From NCBI GenBank assembly GCA_018267545.1, contig JAFDYG010000154.1, positions 1 to 40,436 on the forward strand: a stretch of DNA of 40,436 nt, read 5' to 3'. The DNA comes from Bacteroidota bacterium (GTDB lineage Bacteria > Bacteroidota > Bacteroidia > Chitinophagales > Chitinophagaceae). Positions 7,943 through 16,569 of this stretch are shown piece by piece. The notes under the pieces were generated by a model. That model worked only from the letters and a program-made list of their open reading frames with translations, was not told the origin of the DNA and searched no databases. The translations under genes and the position numbers were made by a program. Within the stretch, counting starts at the first letter, position 1, and the number at the start of each line of letters is the position of its first letter.

Positions 7943-9435
7943 CGGGTAAGAGCCCTCTTCCATATATCGATTGCAGCGGCCATTTCTTTTTCATCTAAAG
8001 AACAATAGCCTATGCGTATATAGTCATTTGGCATAGAAACATTAGGTCGAAAGAAATAACCCCTGCCATCATTGATCTTTAATCCCAGCTTCCCAGCATT
8101 CGCGGCAACTGCCCTGGCGCTTATATTCTTTTTATACATAGCCCAGATGGCCAATCCACCGTCAGGCTTTTCAAACGTCAAATACGCCCCCAGCTGCTCC
8201 CGTAGCAACCGGCAAGTATTCTCCAACCGTCCCAGATAAACTTTATGAGACTTTTTGATATGCCGCGCAATATCACCAGTGCTCAAAAGCTCAGCGGTAG
8301 CCTCTTCCAGCAGCAGTTCACCCTGCCGGTCCATTAGCTTACGCAGGGCCGCAGCTTCGTTGATGACCACTTCCGGAGCCACCATAAACCCGATTCGAAT
8401 ACCCGGTGCAATGCTTTTGCAAAAAGAGCCTACATAAATGATATGTCCTGCCATATCCAGACTTGCCAAAGGCAAAAGAGGATTGCTTGTAAAGTGATAA
8501 TCAAAATCATAATCATCTTCCAGCAACGCAAATCCATACTTGTGGGCCAGGCTCATTAACCGCATGCGCCGCTCAGGACTCAGCGTAACCGTGGTAGGAC
8601 GATGGTGATGCGGGATAACATAGATCATCCTGGGCGGCCTCTTTTTGCACAGCTGCTCGATACGATCTACGTCCATACCATCTTTGTCGACCGGTATATA
8701 TACCAGATTGGCTCCCGCCAGCTGAAAGGTTTGATTCGCATCCTTATAACCTGGTTCCGGTACAAATACCGCATCTCCGGGGCGAATGAGCAGCTGCGTA
8801 GTCAGATAAATGGCCATTGCCGTCCCTTTTGTTATCAGTATCTCCTTTTCACTTATCTGCATCCCCCTGGTCCGGTTTAAAAAAGTAGCAAGCTCGACCC
8901 TGAGACGATAAGAACCATGTTCCGGCCCATACATAAGCAATTGATTGGCCAAACGCCCCTTCCCAAGTCTTCTGTATTCCCGGACCAGCTGCTCGATGGG
9001 CGCAATTCTTGGGTCAGGAAAACCATCATCGATTTTGTACAAAGGCGAATGTGGCCCAATGACATCCGCTTCCGCCGTTACAGCTGGCCCATCAGAAGGC
9101 AGCTTTTTAATCAACGGGTAAGCCGGCTGCCGGCTTCGAATCTGTTTCTTGCTAATTGTACGAACCGCAGTATCAGGCAATTGACTGGACACATAGACAC
9201 CGCTCCTTTCCCTGGTTTCCACCCAACCCTGGGCCTCCAATTCTCCATAAGTTGCCACTACTGTTTTACGATTGAGCTGCAGACTTTGCGCCAGCTCACG
9301 CGAGGACGGAAGCGCCTGCCCCGGCTTTAAAATACCACGGCAAATCAGCTGAATAATTTCCGATTCCAATTGCAGATATAAAGGGCTATGCTGCGCGTCT
9401 TTTTTAAAAGAAATCTCCAGAATTTTATTAATCAT
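7939..9435 (-). CDS. MocR/PdxR-type regulator (GntR winged helix fused to fold-type I aminotransferase domain)
   Basis: 498 residues from ATG 9435. An upstream in-frame ATG at 9453 would add six residues; the internal start fits the family better. Residues 10-80 are a GntR winged helix (SPLYLQLESEIIQLICRGIL, then LPSSRELAQSLQLNRKTVV). Residues ~135-495 are an aminotransferase class I/II-like domain. Lys340 in SFCKSIAPGIRIGF is the expected PLP Schiff-base lysine, and EDDYDFDY holds the aspartate that contacts the pyridine nitrogen. MocR proteins sense PLP or amino compounds and control neighbouring genes. Here the divergent neighbours are a quinone oxidoreductase and an OsmC protein, with a 7-bp inverted repeat between. 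The gene has lower GC and weaker strand skew than neighbouring genes. Confidence 0.88.
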   Translation of the reverse strand: MINKILEISFKKDAQHSPLYLQLESEIIQLICRGILKPGQALPSSRELAQSLQLNRKTVVATYGELEAQGWVETRERSGVYVSSQLPDTAVRTISKKQIRSRQPAYPLIKKLPSDGPAVTAEADVIGPHSPLYKIDDGFPDPRIAPIEQLVREYRRLGKGRLANQLLMYGPEHGSYRLRVELATFLNRTRGMQISEKEILITKGTAMAIYLTTQLLIRPGDAVFVPEPGYKDANQTFQLAGANLVYIPVDKDGMDVDRIEQLCKKRPPRMIYVIPHHHRPTTVTLSPERRMRLMSLAHKYGFALLEDDYDFDYHFTSNPLLPLASLDMAGHIIYVGSFCKSIAPGIRIGFMVAPEVVINEAAALRKLMDRQGELLLEEATAELLSTGDIARHIKKSHKVYLGRLENTCRLLREQLGAYLTFEKPDGGLAIWAMYKKNISARAVAANAGKLGLKINDGRGYFFRPNVSMPNDYIRIGYCSLDEKEMAAAIDIWKRALTR

Positions 9436-9490
9436 AACTGGACCCCAATACATTTTAAAATTGGCCCACTAAGGTAACCAAACGAGCATA

Positions 9491-9521
9491 TAATTTTGTA
9501 CTGACACTAAAACGGTACAAA
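9491..9521 (+). promoter_or_regulatory. Promoter -7 element and inverted repeat ahead of the oxidoreductase/OsmC pair
   Basis: TAATTTTG (9491-9498) matches TAnnTTTG, with a TTG at 9471-9473 as a short-spaced upstream element. It overlaps an inverted repeat, TTTGTAC (9495-9501) and GTACAAA (9515-9521), with a 13-bp spacer. This lies between the divergent MocR gene and the ATG at 9524, a natural position for a MocR operator; the assignment is inference. Confidence 0.45.
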
Positions 9522-9523
9522 TT

Positions 9524-10441
9524 ATGAAAGCAATAGTAGTAACAGATCAAGCTGCGGGAACAGCCGGTATGAAGCTGGCTGAACGGCCCGAACCAAAGGC
9601 AACGATGAACGAGGTCCTCGTTCGCGTTCACGCGTCAGCTATCACCGGGGACGAGCTATCCTGGCCTTCGACCTGGACCGATCGCTTCGACCGCGACCGC
9701 ACGCCGTCGATTCCCGGCCACGAGCTGGCCGGAGTAGTCACCGCCCTCGGCTATGGCACAACAGGCCTGTCTGTGGGACAGCGGGTGTTCGGTCTTACAG
9801 ACTGGTATCGCGACGGCGCCCTGGCCGAATACATAGCCCTCGATGCGCGCAGCCTCGCACCATTACCCGGTGACGTTGACTTTACAGTAGGTGCTGCCCT
9901 CGTCATGCCCGGCCTGACCGCTTGGCAAGGACTGTTCGACCACGGCCGTCTTCAATCAGGACAGAGCGTCCTCGTGCACGGCGCCGCCGGCGTAGTCGGT
10001 TCGATGGCCGTCCAGCTCGCACGTGAAGCCGGTGCATACGTCATCGGCACCGGGCGCGCATCCGGCCGCCAAACAGCCCTCGACTTCGGCGTAAAGGAGT
10101 TCATCGACCTCGACAACGACACCCTGGAAGATGTCGGCAGCGTCGATCTGGTCTTTGACGTCATTGGCGGCGACATCGCAAAGCGCTCCGTTGGCATAAT
10201 CCGCCCCAGAGGAACCCTCGTAACCGTCGCCGGCCCCATCGAAGCCCGTCCCACTGACGGCCGTACTATCGACTTCATCGTAGTCTCCGACCGCGCCCAA
10301 CTAAGTGAGATCGTCCACCGATTCCGCCAGGGCCGTCTCCGGACCAACATCGGCGACATCGTCTCCCTGGACGAAGCCATTGCCTCCTTCAATTCGCCCA
10401 CCCGGGCCAAAGGCAAAACGATCATCCGCGTCCGCCCCTAA
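9524..10441 (+). CDS. NADP-dependent oxidoreductase, zinc-free quinone-oxidoreductase-like MDR family
   Basis: 305 residues. The N-terminal GroES-like domain includes PGHELAGVVTALGYGTTGLSVGQRVFG, and the Rossmann nucleotide-binding motif is HGAAGVVGSMAVQLA (about residues 146-160). The structural zinc cysteine lobe of classical alcohol dehydrogenases is absent, which places it with QOR/zeta-crystallin-like reductases that move electrons from NADPH to quinones or enals. It is the first gene of a two-gene unit with the OsmC-like gene 13 bases downstream, and it is divergent from a MocR-type regulator. A detoxification or thiol/carbonyl-stress role fits, but the substrate is unknown. The length (305) is slightly short for the family (about 310-330). 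Confidence 0.9.
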   Translation: MKAIVVTDQAAGTAGMKLAERPEPKATMNEVLVRVHASAITGDELSWPSTWTDRFDRDRTPSIPGHELAGVVTALGYGTTGLSVGQRVFGLTDWYRDGALAEYIALDARSLAPLPGDVDFTVGAALVMPGLTAWQGLFDHGRLQSGQSVLVHGAAGVVGSMAVQLAREAGAYVIGTGRASGRQTALDFGVKEFIDLDNDTLEDVGSVDLVFDVIGGDIAKRSVGIIRPRGTLVTVAGPIEARPTDGRTIDFIVVSDRAQLSEIVHRFRQGRLRTNIGDIVSLDEAIASFNSPTRAKGKTIIRVRP

Positions 10442-10454
10442 AAAACCAACTATC

Positions 10455-10910
10455 ATGATACGAAAAAAAGAAACTCTTCGTCTCTTTGCCAAAGACATTA
10501 CCGGCGACCTGATAAAAGACCGGCAGGAAGTCTTGATCAACTGGAGAGCCGGCCAGCTGGTCCTGGACGAGCCGTCCTTCAACGGCGGCAAAGACATCGG
10601 CCCCGACCCATTTACCACAGTACTGTCAGGATTGATCGGATGTACACTGACCACTCTGCGCATGTATATCAACAAAAAAGGCTGGGATATTACCGACATA
10701 CATTGCTCCGTAAACATGTTGCAAGAAATGGAACCTTTCAAGACCTTGATCTTCAGAACAGTTTCATTCGGCCAACCCCTAACAGACGAGCAAAAGGAAA
10801 GACTCCTCTGGATAGCAAAAAATTGTCCCGTCGCCAGGCTATTGCAAGGTGAGATCGTGATAAACACGCATTTATCCGACGCCCCTCAAATACCCGCAGT
10901 CAAAGCCTGA
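10455..10910 (+). CDS. OsmC/Ohr-family peroxiredoxin-like protein
   Basis: 151 residues from ATG 10455. The frame stays open further upstream inside the oxidoreductase gene, but that extension has no family similarity. The OsmC signature is clear: DPFTTVLSGLIGCTLTTLRMY with Cys63, and a second cysteine, Cys124, in AKNCPVARLL. This pair forms the thiol centre that reduces organic hydroperoxides in the family. It follows the oxidoreductase gene with a 13-base gap, so both are likely on one transcript under the MocR-type regulator. Its last 25 bases overlap the end of the convergent PH-like membrane protein gene. Members of the YhfA-like branch have unknown substrates, so peroxidase activity is inferred. 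Confidence 0.9.
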   Translation: MIRKKETLRLFAKDITGDLIKDRQEVLINWRAGQLVLDEPSFNGGKDIGPDPFTTVLSGLIGCTLTTLRMYINKKGWDITDIHCSVNMLQEMEPFKTLIFRTVSFGQPLTDEQKERLLWIAKNCPVARLLQGEIVINTHLSDAPQIPAVKA

Positions 10911-11494
10911 CCCTTAATAAGGGCCAAAGCAAGCCCGATAGTCACAACAATGACCAAAAGAACCCATGCGCTCCCTTGCCAATTATCGAGCACGTAGCCG
11001 GCTAATGTCTTCTTAGGAGCGAAATACTGACCATTTCCTCTTGTTACTTTATTGAAACAATTTTCCAGCTGCTCGAAGTCAAGCGAACCGATGCTATTCA
11101 TTTTGATCACTTTATTGTCACCCATCTCAAAACACGTAACTATATAAGGAAATGTCAGAGGCGTCAAAAATCCCCGCACAACTTCTACATTTCTTGATTT
11201 TTGAAATATTCGTTTAACATCTTTTATCGGGTAAGTACGCCTTATAGGCAGCAAGAGAAACGAAAATTCAATCGCCTCTTCTGATAATTTCACCACCCTT
11301 ATAGTAACAAATAAACAGAAGCTCCATATCGAACCGATCAAAAAAAGAACTCCCGGAATAAGAACAATATACGACGTCCCGCCTCGATAGCCTAAATAGG
11401 TAATCCAAGACAATAACCCGAAGAAAATCGAGCCAAGGCCAGTAAACACCAAAACCAAAAGTCGGGGCTCAGATCTGTAAAGTATTTTACCCAT
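10886..11494 (-). CDS. Membrane protein with PH-like (bPH2-type) domain, function unknown
   Basis: 202 residues. Two adjacent N-terminal membrane helices (~13-35 and ~42-66) are followed by a beta-rich cytoplasmic region (VKLSEEAIEFSFLLLPIRRTYPIKDVKRI) typical of bacterial PH-like domains, and a final helix (~177-196). The layout, two helices then a PH-like fold, is common in small bacterial membrane proteins of unknown role. The gene has fewer C residues on the + strand and lower GC than the housekeeping genes. It lies just downstream of the tmRNA terminator on the same strand, and overlaps the OsmC gene tail to tail by 25 bases. Confidence 0.7.
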   Translation of the reverse strand: MGKILYRSEPRLLVLVFTGLGSIFFGLLSWITYLGYRGGTSYIVLIPGVLFLIGSIWSFCLFVTIRVVKLSEEAIEFSFLLLPIRRTYPIKDVKRIFQKSRNVEVVRGFLTPLTFPYIVTCFEMGDNKVIKMNSIGSLDFEQLENCFNKVTRGNGQYFAPKKTLAGYVLDNWQGSAWVLLVIVVTIGLALALIKGQALTAGI

Positions 11495-11505
11495 AAGCTA
11501 TTAAC

Positions 11506-11534
11506 AAAAAAAGCCGCTGAAAATCAGCGGCTTT
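11506..11534 (-). terminator. Rho-independent terminator of tmRNA
   Basis: A perfect 10-bp stem (AAGCCGCTGA at 11511-11520, TCAGCGGCTT at 11524-11533) with an AAA loop. Read on the minus strand it ends in a run of Ts (11512-11506), directly downstream of the tmRNA 3' end. Confidence 0.9.
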
Positions 11535-11544
11535 AAAATATTCG

Positions 11545-11913
11545 TGGAGCTGAGGGGAGTCGAACCCCTGTCCAAACATATCCTCCAAAAGCTTTCTACA
11601 TGCTTATTCCGGCATTATTTGTCGGGAGGCAACCGGAACCGGACACACCAATCACCCCCTTAGCTGAATAGTCTTAAGCAACGGTCACAGCCTTCCGCCA
11701 CAGCATCCTGTATTTGTTTTGAGTCGGCGCGGCAGCTTGGTAACAGGCTAACCTGCTGCGGGGCCCAAATGACTATCTAATCACTGATTAGGCAGCCATG
11801 GCATACTGAGTATTGCCATTTGAAGTTTGAATATTCAGATTATCGTGCTAATTATCCAACGCACGGCATGCTTACACCTTCAAAGAACTACGCTGTCAAA
11901 ACCGGGCAGCCCC
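11545..11913 (-). ncRNA. ssrA: tmRNA (transfer-messenger RNA), proteolysis tag GNTQYAMAA
   Basis: About 369 nt. The 5' end GGGGCTG (from 11913) pairs with the 3' acceptor strand CAGCTCC ending at the discriminator A (11545). A T-arm with an AGGGG/CCCCT stem and the loop TTCGACT is present near the 3' end. CCA is not encoded; the next bases are CG, so it must be added afterwards. The tag frame runs from GGC at 11817 to TAA at 11788 and encodes G-N-T-Q-Y-A-M-A-A, close to the GETNYALAA-type tag known in Bacteroides. tmRNA with SmpB frees stalled ribosomes and marks the peptide for degradation. The promoter and terminator are both visible. Confidence 0.95.
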
Positions 11914-11926
11914 ATATTAGAACCTG

Positions 11927-11957
11927 CAAATATACGAAGAAATTATGTACTCAGCAA
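11927..11957 (-). promoter_or_regulatory. tmRNA promoter (-33 TTG, -7 TATATTTG)
   Basis: On the minus strand, TATATTTG (11934-11927) matches TAnnTTTG and TTG (11957-11955) lies 20 bp upstream, the expected spacing for the Bacteroidota primary sigma factor. It is 13 bases before the mature 5' end, leaving a short leader for RNase P to remove. Confidence 0.75.
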
Positions 11958-12073
11958 TATACCTAACCTCACCTCCAGAACTTCGTCGGCGCTGCTTCGC
12001 CACGCGCCTCCTCGTTCGTACCCTTCGCTGCGCTCGTGTATGACGCACCTTGTACGCTTAGAACCCTACTCCC

Positions 12074-12156
12074 CATTCCAAGGTCGAACATACATCACTA
12101 CCCTACAATCTCCCGGCCCCGTACCAATGCCTTCGGCATTTAGCCGGGCCAACGAT
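12074..12156 (+). repeat. Intergenic hairpin repeat, copy A
   Basis: One of four related elements in the window. The core GTACCAATGCC-TTC-GGCATTTAGCC forms an inner hairpin (AATGCC/GGCATT) inside an outer CCCGGC/GCCGGG pairing, and ends in GGGCCAACGAT. A longer 5' flank (CATTCCAAGGTC, then CATCACTACCCTACAATC) is shared with copy D only. It sits between the tmRNA promoter and the rseP stop. The rest of the gap 11958-12184 shows no gene; the open frames there are spurious. Confidence 0.75.
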
Positions 12157-12184
12157 GCTGGGCCTATCCCGAAACCTTTTTAAC

Positions 12185-13558
12185 TTACCTTCCACCAGCC
12201 AGATGAAAAATGTCGAGGCCCAGTGCATAAATCATAAGTCCAAACAACAACACCATCCCCACCATCTGCGCATACTCAATAAACTTATCACTCGGCTTCC
12301 GCCCACTCACCATCTCCACCAACGTAAACAACGCATGCCCCCCATCCAACGCCGGAATCGGCAACACATTCATAAACGCCAGCAGAATACTAAAAATCCC
12401 CGTCAACGTCCAGAAACTCTGCCAGTCAAACTCCGAAGGAAACACATTCGTGATGCTTATCACACTCCCCAGCGAATCCTGCGTCTTCACTTCCTTCGAC
12501 GTAAACAACAATTTCAAATTCCGTATATAATTCCTTAAAGTCTCGATACTCTTATTGATACCCGCCGGAATCGACTGTAAAAACGTATAGGAAATATGAA
12601 CTTCCCCCAGCACCTTATCCATCGTCTTATACGCAACCCCTACCCCCTTCTCCTTATCCTTCTGCTCCGCCGTCACCCTCACCGTATCACTCCCCCGACG
12701 AAAAGCCATATGCACCACTTTCGCATCATCCAGCTTCTTAAACACATCCCCATACTTCGCAAAGTCCGTCCTATACTGAATCGCATGTCCCTCATACTCG
12801 ATCAACGTATCCCCCTTCTGCACCGAACCCTCCAAAAACTTCGCGCCAGGCAGCACCGAATCCACGATCAAAGGATACCGCGGCCCCGCCATCCCCGTCA
12901 ACCGATTCTTATTCAATTGACGAATCAACCCCGGCGGAACGCTCAGATTCACCAGCTGTCCCCCACGATTCACCGTCACCGTCTTCGCCTCGTTCATAAT
13001 CATTTCCGAACCCGCCGTCTGCGCCCTTACCAGCGGCTTTCCCTCTACTGCAACGATATTGTCGCCATCCTGGAGACCCATCCGCCGGCCAAGACTATCC
13101 GCATAAAGGCCGTATTTATTGAGGTTCGCAATCGGCACATACCTGTCCCCCCAAACCCACATAATCATGATAAAAATCGCAAATGCCAGCAGCACATTCA
13201 CCGTCACCCCGCCCAGCATAATGATCAGACGCTGCCAGGCCGGCTTGCTCCGAAACTCCCAGGGCTGAGGGGCCTGCGCCATCTGCTCCTTATCCATGCT
13301 CTCGTCGATCATCCCCGAGATCTTCACATACCCGCCAAAAGGGATCCATCCCAAGCCATATTCGGTTTCCCCAATCTTCTTCTTGAAAAGCGAAAACCAG
13401 GGATTGAAAAACAGATAAAATTTCTCAACACGACATTTGAACCATCTCGCCGGCAGAAAATGTCCCAGCTCGTGAAGAACGACCAAAATAGAAAAGGATA
13501 AGATGAACTGCAGTATCTTAATACCAATGGAACCCCATTCGATTGCTAATAGCGTCAT
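12185..13558 (-). CDS. rseP: RIP metalloprotease RseP (site-2 protease)
   Basis: 457 residues. The N-terminal membrane helix carries the zinc motif HELGH (His29, Glu30, His33), and the C-terminal LDGGHALF segment provides the third ligand, as in S2P proteases. Between them is a periplasmic region with PDZ-like domains (around GRRMGLQDGDNIVAVEGKPL and GAKFLEGSVQKGDTLIEYEG). Further helices lie near 105-125, 395-415 and 430-455. RseP cuts membrane-bound anti-sigma factors and signal-peptide remnants inside the membrane. It is 123 bp downstream of dxr on the same strand, an association seen widely in bacteria. The length is typical (about 440-460). Confidence 0.96.
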   Translation of the reverse strand: MTLLAIEWGSIGIKILQFILSFSILVVLHELGHFLPARWFKCRVEKFYLFFNPWFSLFKKKIGETEYGLGWIPFGGYVKISGMIDESMDKEQMAQAPQPWEFRSKPAWQRLIIMLGGVTVNVLLAFAIFIMIMWVWGDRYVPIANLNKYGLYADSLGRRMGLQDGDNIVAVEGKPLVRAQTAGSEMIMNEAKTVTVNRGGQLVNLSVPPGLIRQLNKNRLTGMAGPRYPLIVDSVLPGAKFLEGSVQKGDTLIEYEGHAIQYRTDFAKYGDVFKKLDDAKVVHMAFRRGSDTVRVTAEQKDKEKGVGVAYKTMDKVLGEVHISYTFLQSIPAGINKSIETLRNYIRNLKLLFTSKEVKTQDSLGSVISITNVFPSEFDWQSFWTLTGIFSILLAFMNVLPIPALDGGHALFTLVEMVSGRKPSDKFIEYAQMVGMVLLFGLMIYALGLDIFHLAGGR

Positions 13559-13681
13559 AGATTATTGTGTCTTTTGCCGCCCGCCATGCCCGGAACCCCA
13601 AAGGCCCAGCCCAGCCGGCTCAATAAAAATTTTCGTAATATACCCTCTTTTTCCCCAATCCCCCTAACCGTCCGCCCTCAA

Positions 13682-14851
13682 TTATAATTTTATTAAAGAA
13701 GCCGCAAAGTCCCGCGCCTCCCCATCACTCTCAAAATACTCTGAAATCGTTGGCCGCTCTATAAAAGGCAGCTCCTGCATCGTCCGCTCCACCAAATCGG
13801 TCATATCCAAAAAACCGATCCGATTCCGCAGAAAAGCAAAAACCGCAATCTCATTGGCCGCATTCAGCACACAGGGAAGATTCCCCCCTTTGTGCAAAGC
13901 CTCCGTCGCCAGCGTCAGGTTCCGGAACGTTTTCACATCCGGCTCCTCGAACGTCAACGTATTGGGCTTACGGAAATCGTATCGCGGAAACGCACTCGGC
14001 AGCCTCCGCGGAAAACCCATCGCATACTGTATCGGCAGCTTCATATCGGGCAGCCCCATCTGCGACTTGATGCTCCCATCCTCGAACATGATCATGCTAT
14101 GGATAATACTCTGAGGATGAATGACCACCTGCACCTGGTCGGGCTGCAAGCCAAACAGCCACTTAGCTTCTATCATCTCCAAGCCCTTGTTCATCAGCGT
14201 GGCCGAGTCGATCGTAATCTTAGCCCCCATATTCCAGTTGGGATGTTGTAAGGCGTGGTCCCGCTTTACGTTCACAAGGAAATTCGGCTTCTTCCCCAAA
14301 AATGGACCGCCCGAAGCCGTCAAAATGATCTTCTCGATGCGGGAACGAGTCTCCCCGACTAAACACTGAAAGATAGCCGAATGTTCAGAATCGACGGGAA
14401 TAATCGGAGCCTTGTGCTCCAGCGCCTTCTGCATCACGATGTCCCCCGCTACCACCAACGTCTCCTTATTGGCCAGCGCCACCGCCTTGCCGTTTTCGAT
14501 CGCCCGCAGCGTCGGCCGCAGCCCCGCAAACCCCACAATCGCCGCCAGCATCATATCATAAACGTCCATCGCAGCCACTTCCTCCAGCGCAGTCTCCCCC
14601 GCAAACACCTTTATCGGCTCCGCCCGCAGCGCATCCCTCACCACTCCATACTTCTTCTCATCCCCGATCACCACGATATTCGGCTTGAAATGCAACGCCT
14701 GCCGGATCAGCAGATCATCACTGCTCTGCGCCGTCAGCACCTCCACGCTAAAAATAGAAGGATTCGCATCGATCACCTCCAACGCCTGCCGCCCAATCGA
14801 CCCCGTCGAACCAAACACCGCAATCCTTTTCTTACCTATGCCATTTGACAT
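13682..14851 (-). CDS. dxr: 1-deoxy-D-xylulose 5-phosphate reductoisomerase
   Basis: 389 residues. It catalyses the second step of the MEP isoprenoid pathway, converting DXP to 2-C-methyl-D-erythritol 4-phosphate with NADPH and a divalent metal. The NADPH-binding motif GSTGSIGRQALEVI is at the N-terminus. Metal and substrate motifs follow: NKETLVVAGD, PVDSEHSAIFQCL, ILTASGGPF and NMGAKITIDSATLMNKGLE, with the C-terminal helical domain intact. Length is normal. It lies between the GH3-family gene (21 bp upstream) and rseP, all on the minus strand, so they may share a transcript. Confidence 0.98.
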   Translation of the reverse strand: MSNGIGKKRIAVFGSTGSIGRQALEVIDANPSIFSVEVLTAQSSDDLLIRQALHFKPNIVVIGDEKKYGVVRDALRAEPIKVFAGETALEEVAAMDVYDMMLAAIVGFAGLRPTLRAIENGKAVALANKETLVVAGDIVMQKALEHKAPIIPVDSEHSAIFQCLVGETRSRIEKIILTASGGPFLGKKPNFLVNVKRDHALQHPNWNMGAKITIDSATLMNKGLEMIEAKWLFGLQPDQVQVVIHPQSIIHSMIMFEDGSIKSQMGLPDMKLPIQYAMGFPRRLPSAFPRYDFRKPNTLTFEEPDVKTFRNLTLATEALHKGGNLPCVLNAANEIAVFAFLRNRIGFLDMTDLVERTMQELPFIERPTISEYFESDGEARDFAASLIKL

Positions 14852-14872
14852 GTCTTCCGGGAATTTATAATA

Positions 14873-16372
14873 TTACTCAGTATATTTTTCTAATTCAGTC
14901 ACCAGCTTCCGATCATTACTCAACCTCGGCACCTTATTCTGCCCTCCCAGCTTCCCTACCGACTTCATATAATCGATAAACCCATTCTTCTTCACCGACC
15001 TGATCCTTAAAGGCTGCAAAATATTCCCCGTAATCAAATCATCATAATAGATATTCTTCAACCGCAGGTTCAGATCCACCTTCAACGCAAACGCCTCCAA
15101 ATCCACCGGCTGACTCCCAAACTCCACAAACCACTCGTGATACGACTTCCCCTTCTCCTGCTGAATCATCGGCGCCACCGTAAACTCCGTGATCTGCAAC
15201 CCAGCCTCCGAAGCCGCCTTCATCAGGCTGTACTCGACTTCTTCCCCGATCACATGCTCCCCAAAGGCCGAAATAAAATGCTTCGTACGCCCCGAAACGA
15301 CAAGCCGGTATGGATTTACTGATACGAACCTCACCATATCCCCGATACTATACCCCCACAGCCCCGCATTCGTCGAAACCACCAGCGCATAGTTCTCACC
15401 GACTTTCACATCCTTCAACGAAATCCGCTCCGGATTAGTCTTTCCTATCTCCGCCGCCGGAATAAATTCATAGAAGATCCCACTATTGGTGTTCAGCAAA
15501 AGCCCTTCCGATTCCCTCGTATCCTGAAACGCAAAGAAACCCTCCGAAGCCGGAAACGTCTCGATCGTATCGATCTTCTTGCCGATGCTCTCGAACAAAC
15601 GATGCTTATACGGCTCAAAATTCACACCCCCATGCACCAGCACGGAGAAATTAGGGAAGATATCCTTGATCGGCATCTTCTTCAGATCCGTCAACCGGTC
15701 AAAATACATCTGTACCCACGGCGGTATACCGCTAATAAGCCTCATATCCTGATCCACCGTCTCCTCCACGATCTTATCCAACTTCGTCTCCCAATCCTCG
15801 ATACAATTCGTCTCATAGGAAGGCAGCTGGTTCGTCCGCAGATACCCCGGCACGTGGTGATTCACAATCCCGCTCAACCGACCCGTCGGAATCCCCCCCA
15901 CCCGCTCCAGCTCAGGCGAACCCGACAGGAAAATCAGCTTCCCGTCCGAGAACCCCATATTGCCCGTCTGCGCCATATAGCACAAAAGCGCATTCCGGGC
16001 CGTATTCATATGGTTCGAAACAGAATCCTTTGTAATAGGGATATACTTGATGCCACTGGTCGTACCGGATGTCTTGGCCAGATAGATGGGCAGCCCCCTC
16101 CACAATACATTATGGCGTCCCTCTTTTATTAGATTTATATAAGGAGCAAACTGTTCATAATCCCGAACCGGAACCGCCTGCTTGAACTCTTCGTACGTCT
16201 TTACCTCACCCAATTTATGGTCAGCCCCAAAATTCGTTTTACTCCCTATTCTCAACAAATCCTTCAAAATCGCCTCCTGATCCGCTACCGCCGTGGTCAT
16301 CCCCTTTTGTATGGTCTTATATATATAAGAAGCAAAGGGCCTGGCAAGCAGTGATTTGATCTTCATATTCAT
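14873..16372 (-). CDS. GH3-family acyl-adenylate enzyme-like protein
   Basis: 499 residues from the ATG at 16372 (MNMKIKSLL); a second ATG at 16366 is also possible. The frame is open to 16465, but that extension is not family-like. Features of the GH3 auxin-responsive-promoter family are present: the ATP-binding loop YLAKTSGTTSGIKYIPIT, GTNTNSGIFYEFIP-like strands (LLNTNSGIFYEFIPAAE) and the GEHVIGEEVEYSLMKA segment near the mobile C-terminal domain. Plant GH3 enzymes adenylate hormone acids and attach amino acids; bacterial members are widespread in Bacteroidota with no settled substrate. The position just upstream of dxr suggests a housekeeping role. Confidence 0.9.
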   Translation of the reverse strand: MNMKIKSLLARPFASYIYKTIQKGMTTAVADQEAILKDLLRIGSKTNFGADHKLGEVKTYEEFKQAVPVRDYEQFAPYINLIKEGRHNVLWRGLPIYLAKTSGTTSGIKYIPITKDSVSNHMNTARNALLCYMAQTGNMGFSDGKLIFLSGSPELERVGGIPTGRLSGIVNHHVPGYLRTNQLPSYETNCIEDWETKLDKIVEETVDQDMRLISGIPPWVQMYFDRLTDLKKMPIKDIFPNFSVLVHGGVNFEPYKHRLFESIGKKIDTIETFPASEGFFAFQDTRESEGLLLNTNSGIFYEFIPAAEIGKTNPERISLKDVKVGENYALVVSTNAGLWGYSIGDMVRFVSVNPYRLVVSGRTKHFISAFGEHVIGEEVEYSLMKAASEAGLQITEFTVAPMIQQEKGKSYHEWFVEFGSQPVDLEAFALKVDLNLRLKNIYYDDLITGNILQPLRIRSVKKNGFIDYMKSVGKLGGQNKVPRLSNDRKLVTELEKYTE

Positions 16373-16569
16373 GCGGGCAAACCTACATGAAAAACATAAA
16401 ACCATAAAATCCCGATCTAAGTTCCTCAAACAATTGATTATCAAACCCATCCCGGTGCGCAGCACCGGGTTATCTCAAAATCCCATAAATTTGCCCTCCC
16501 ACCCTCGAAAAAAACGCCTCCCCCCGGGAAAAAATCCAAAAACCCTTTCAATTTTTCCCGAAATCCCCT

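Noticed and set aside
10305-10454. A longer OsmC protein starting inside the oxidoreductase gene
   Set aside because: The extra 50 residues are Pro/Ser/Arg-rich and overlap a clear oxidoreductase end; OsmC homology starts at ATG 10455.
11827-12183. A 118-residue open frame upstream of and overlapping tmRNA
   Set aside because: It runs through the tmRNA 5' end, its promoter and repeat copy A, with no coding-like features.
12596-13501. A 301-residue plus-strand frame opposite rseP
   Set aside because: Arg/His/Pro-rich shadow; the minus strand encodes a complete RseP.
14873-16372. Plant-derived contamination, because of the GH3 family
   Set aside because: GH3 homologues are widespread in Bacteroidota, and the gene sits between dxr and rplU with matching strand skew.
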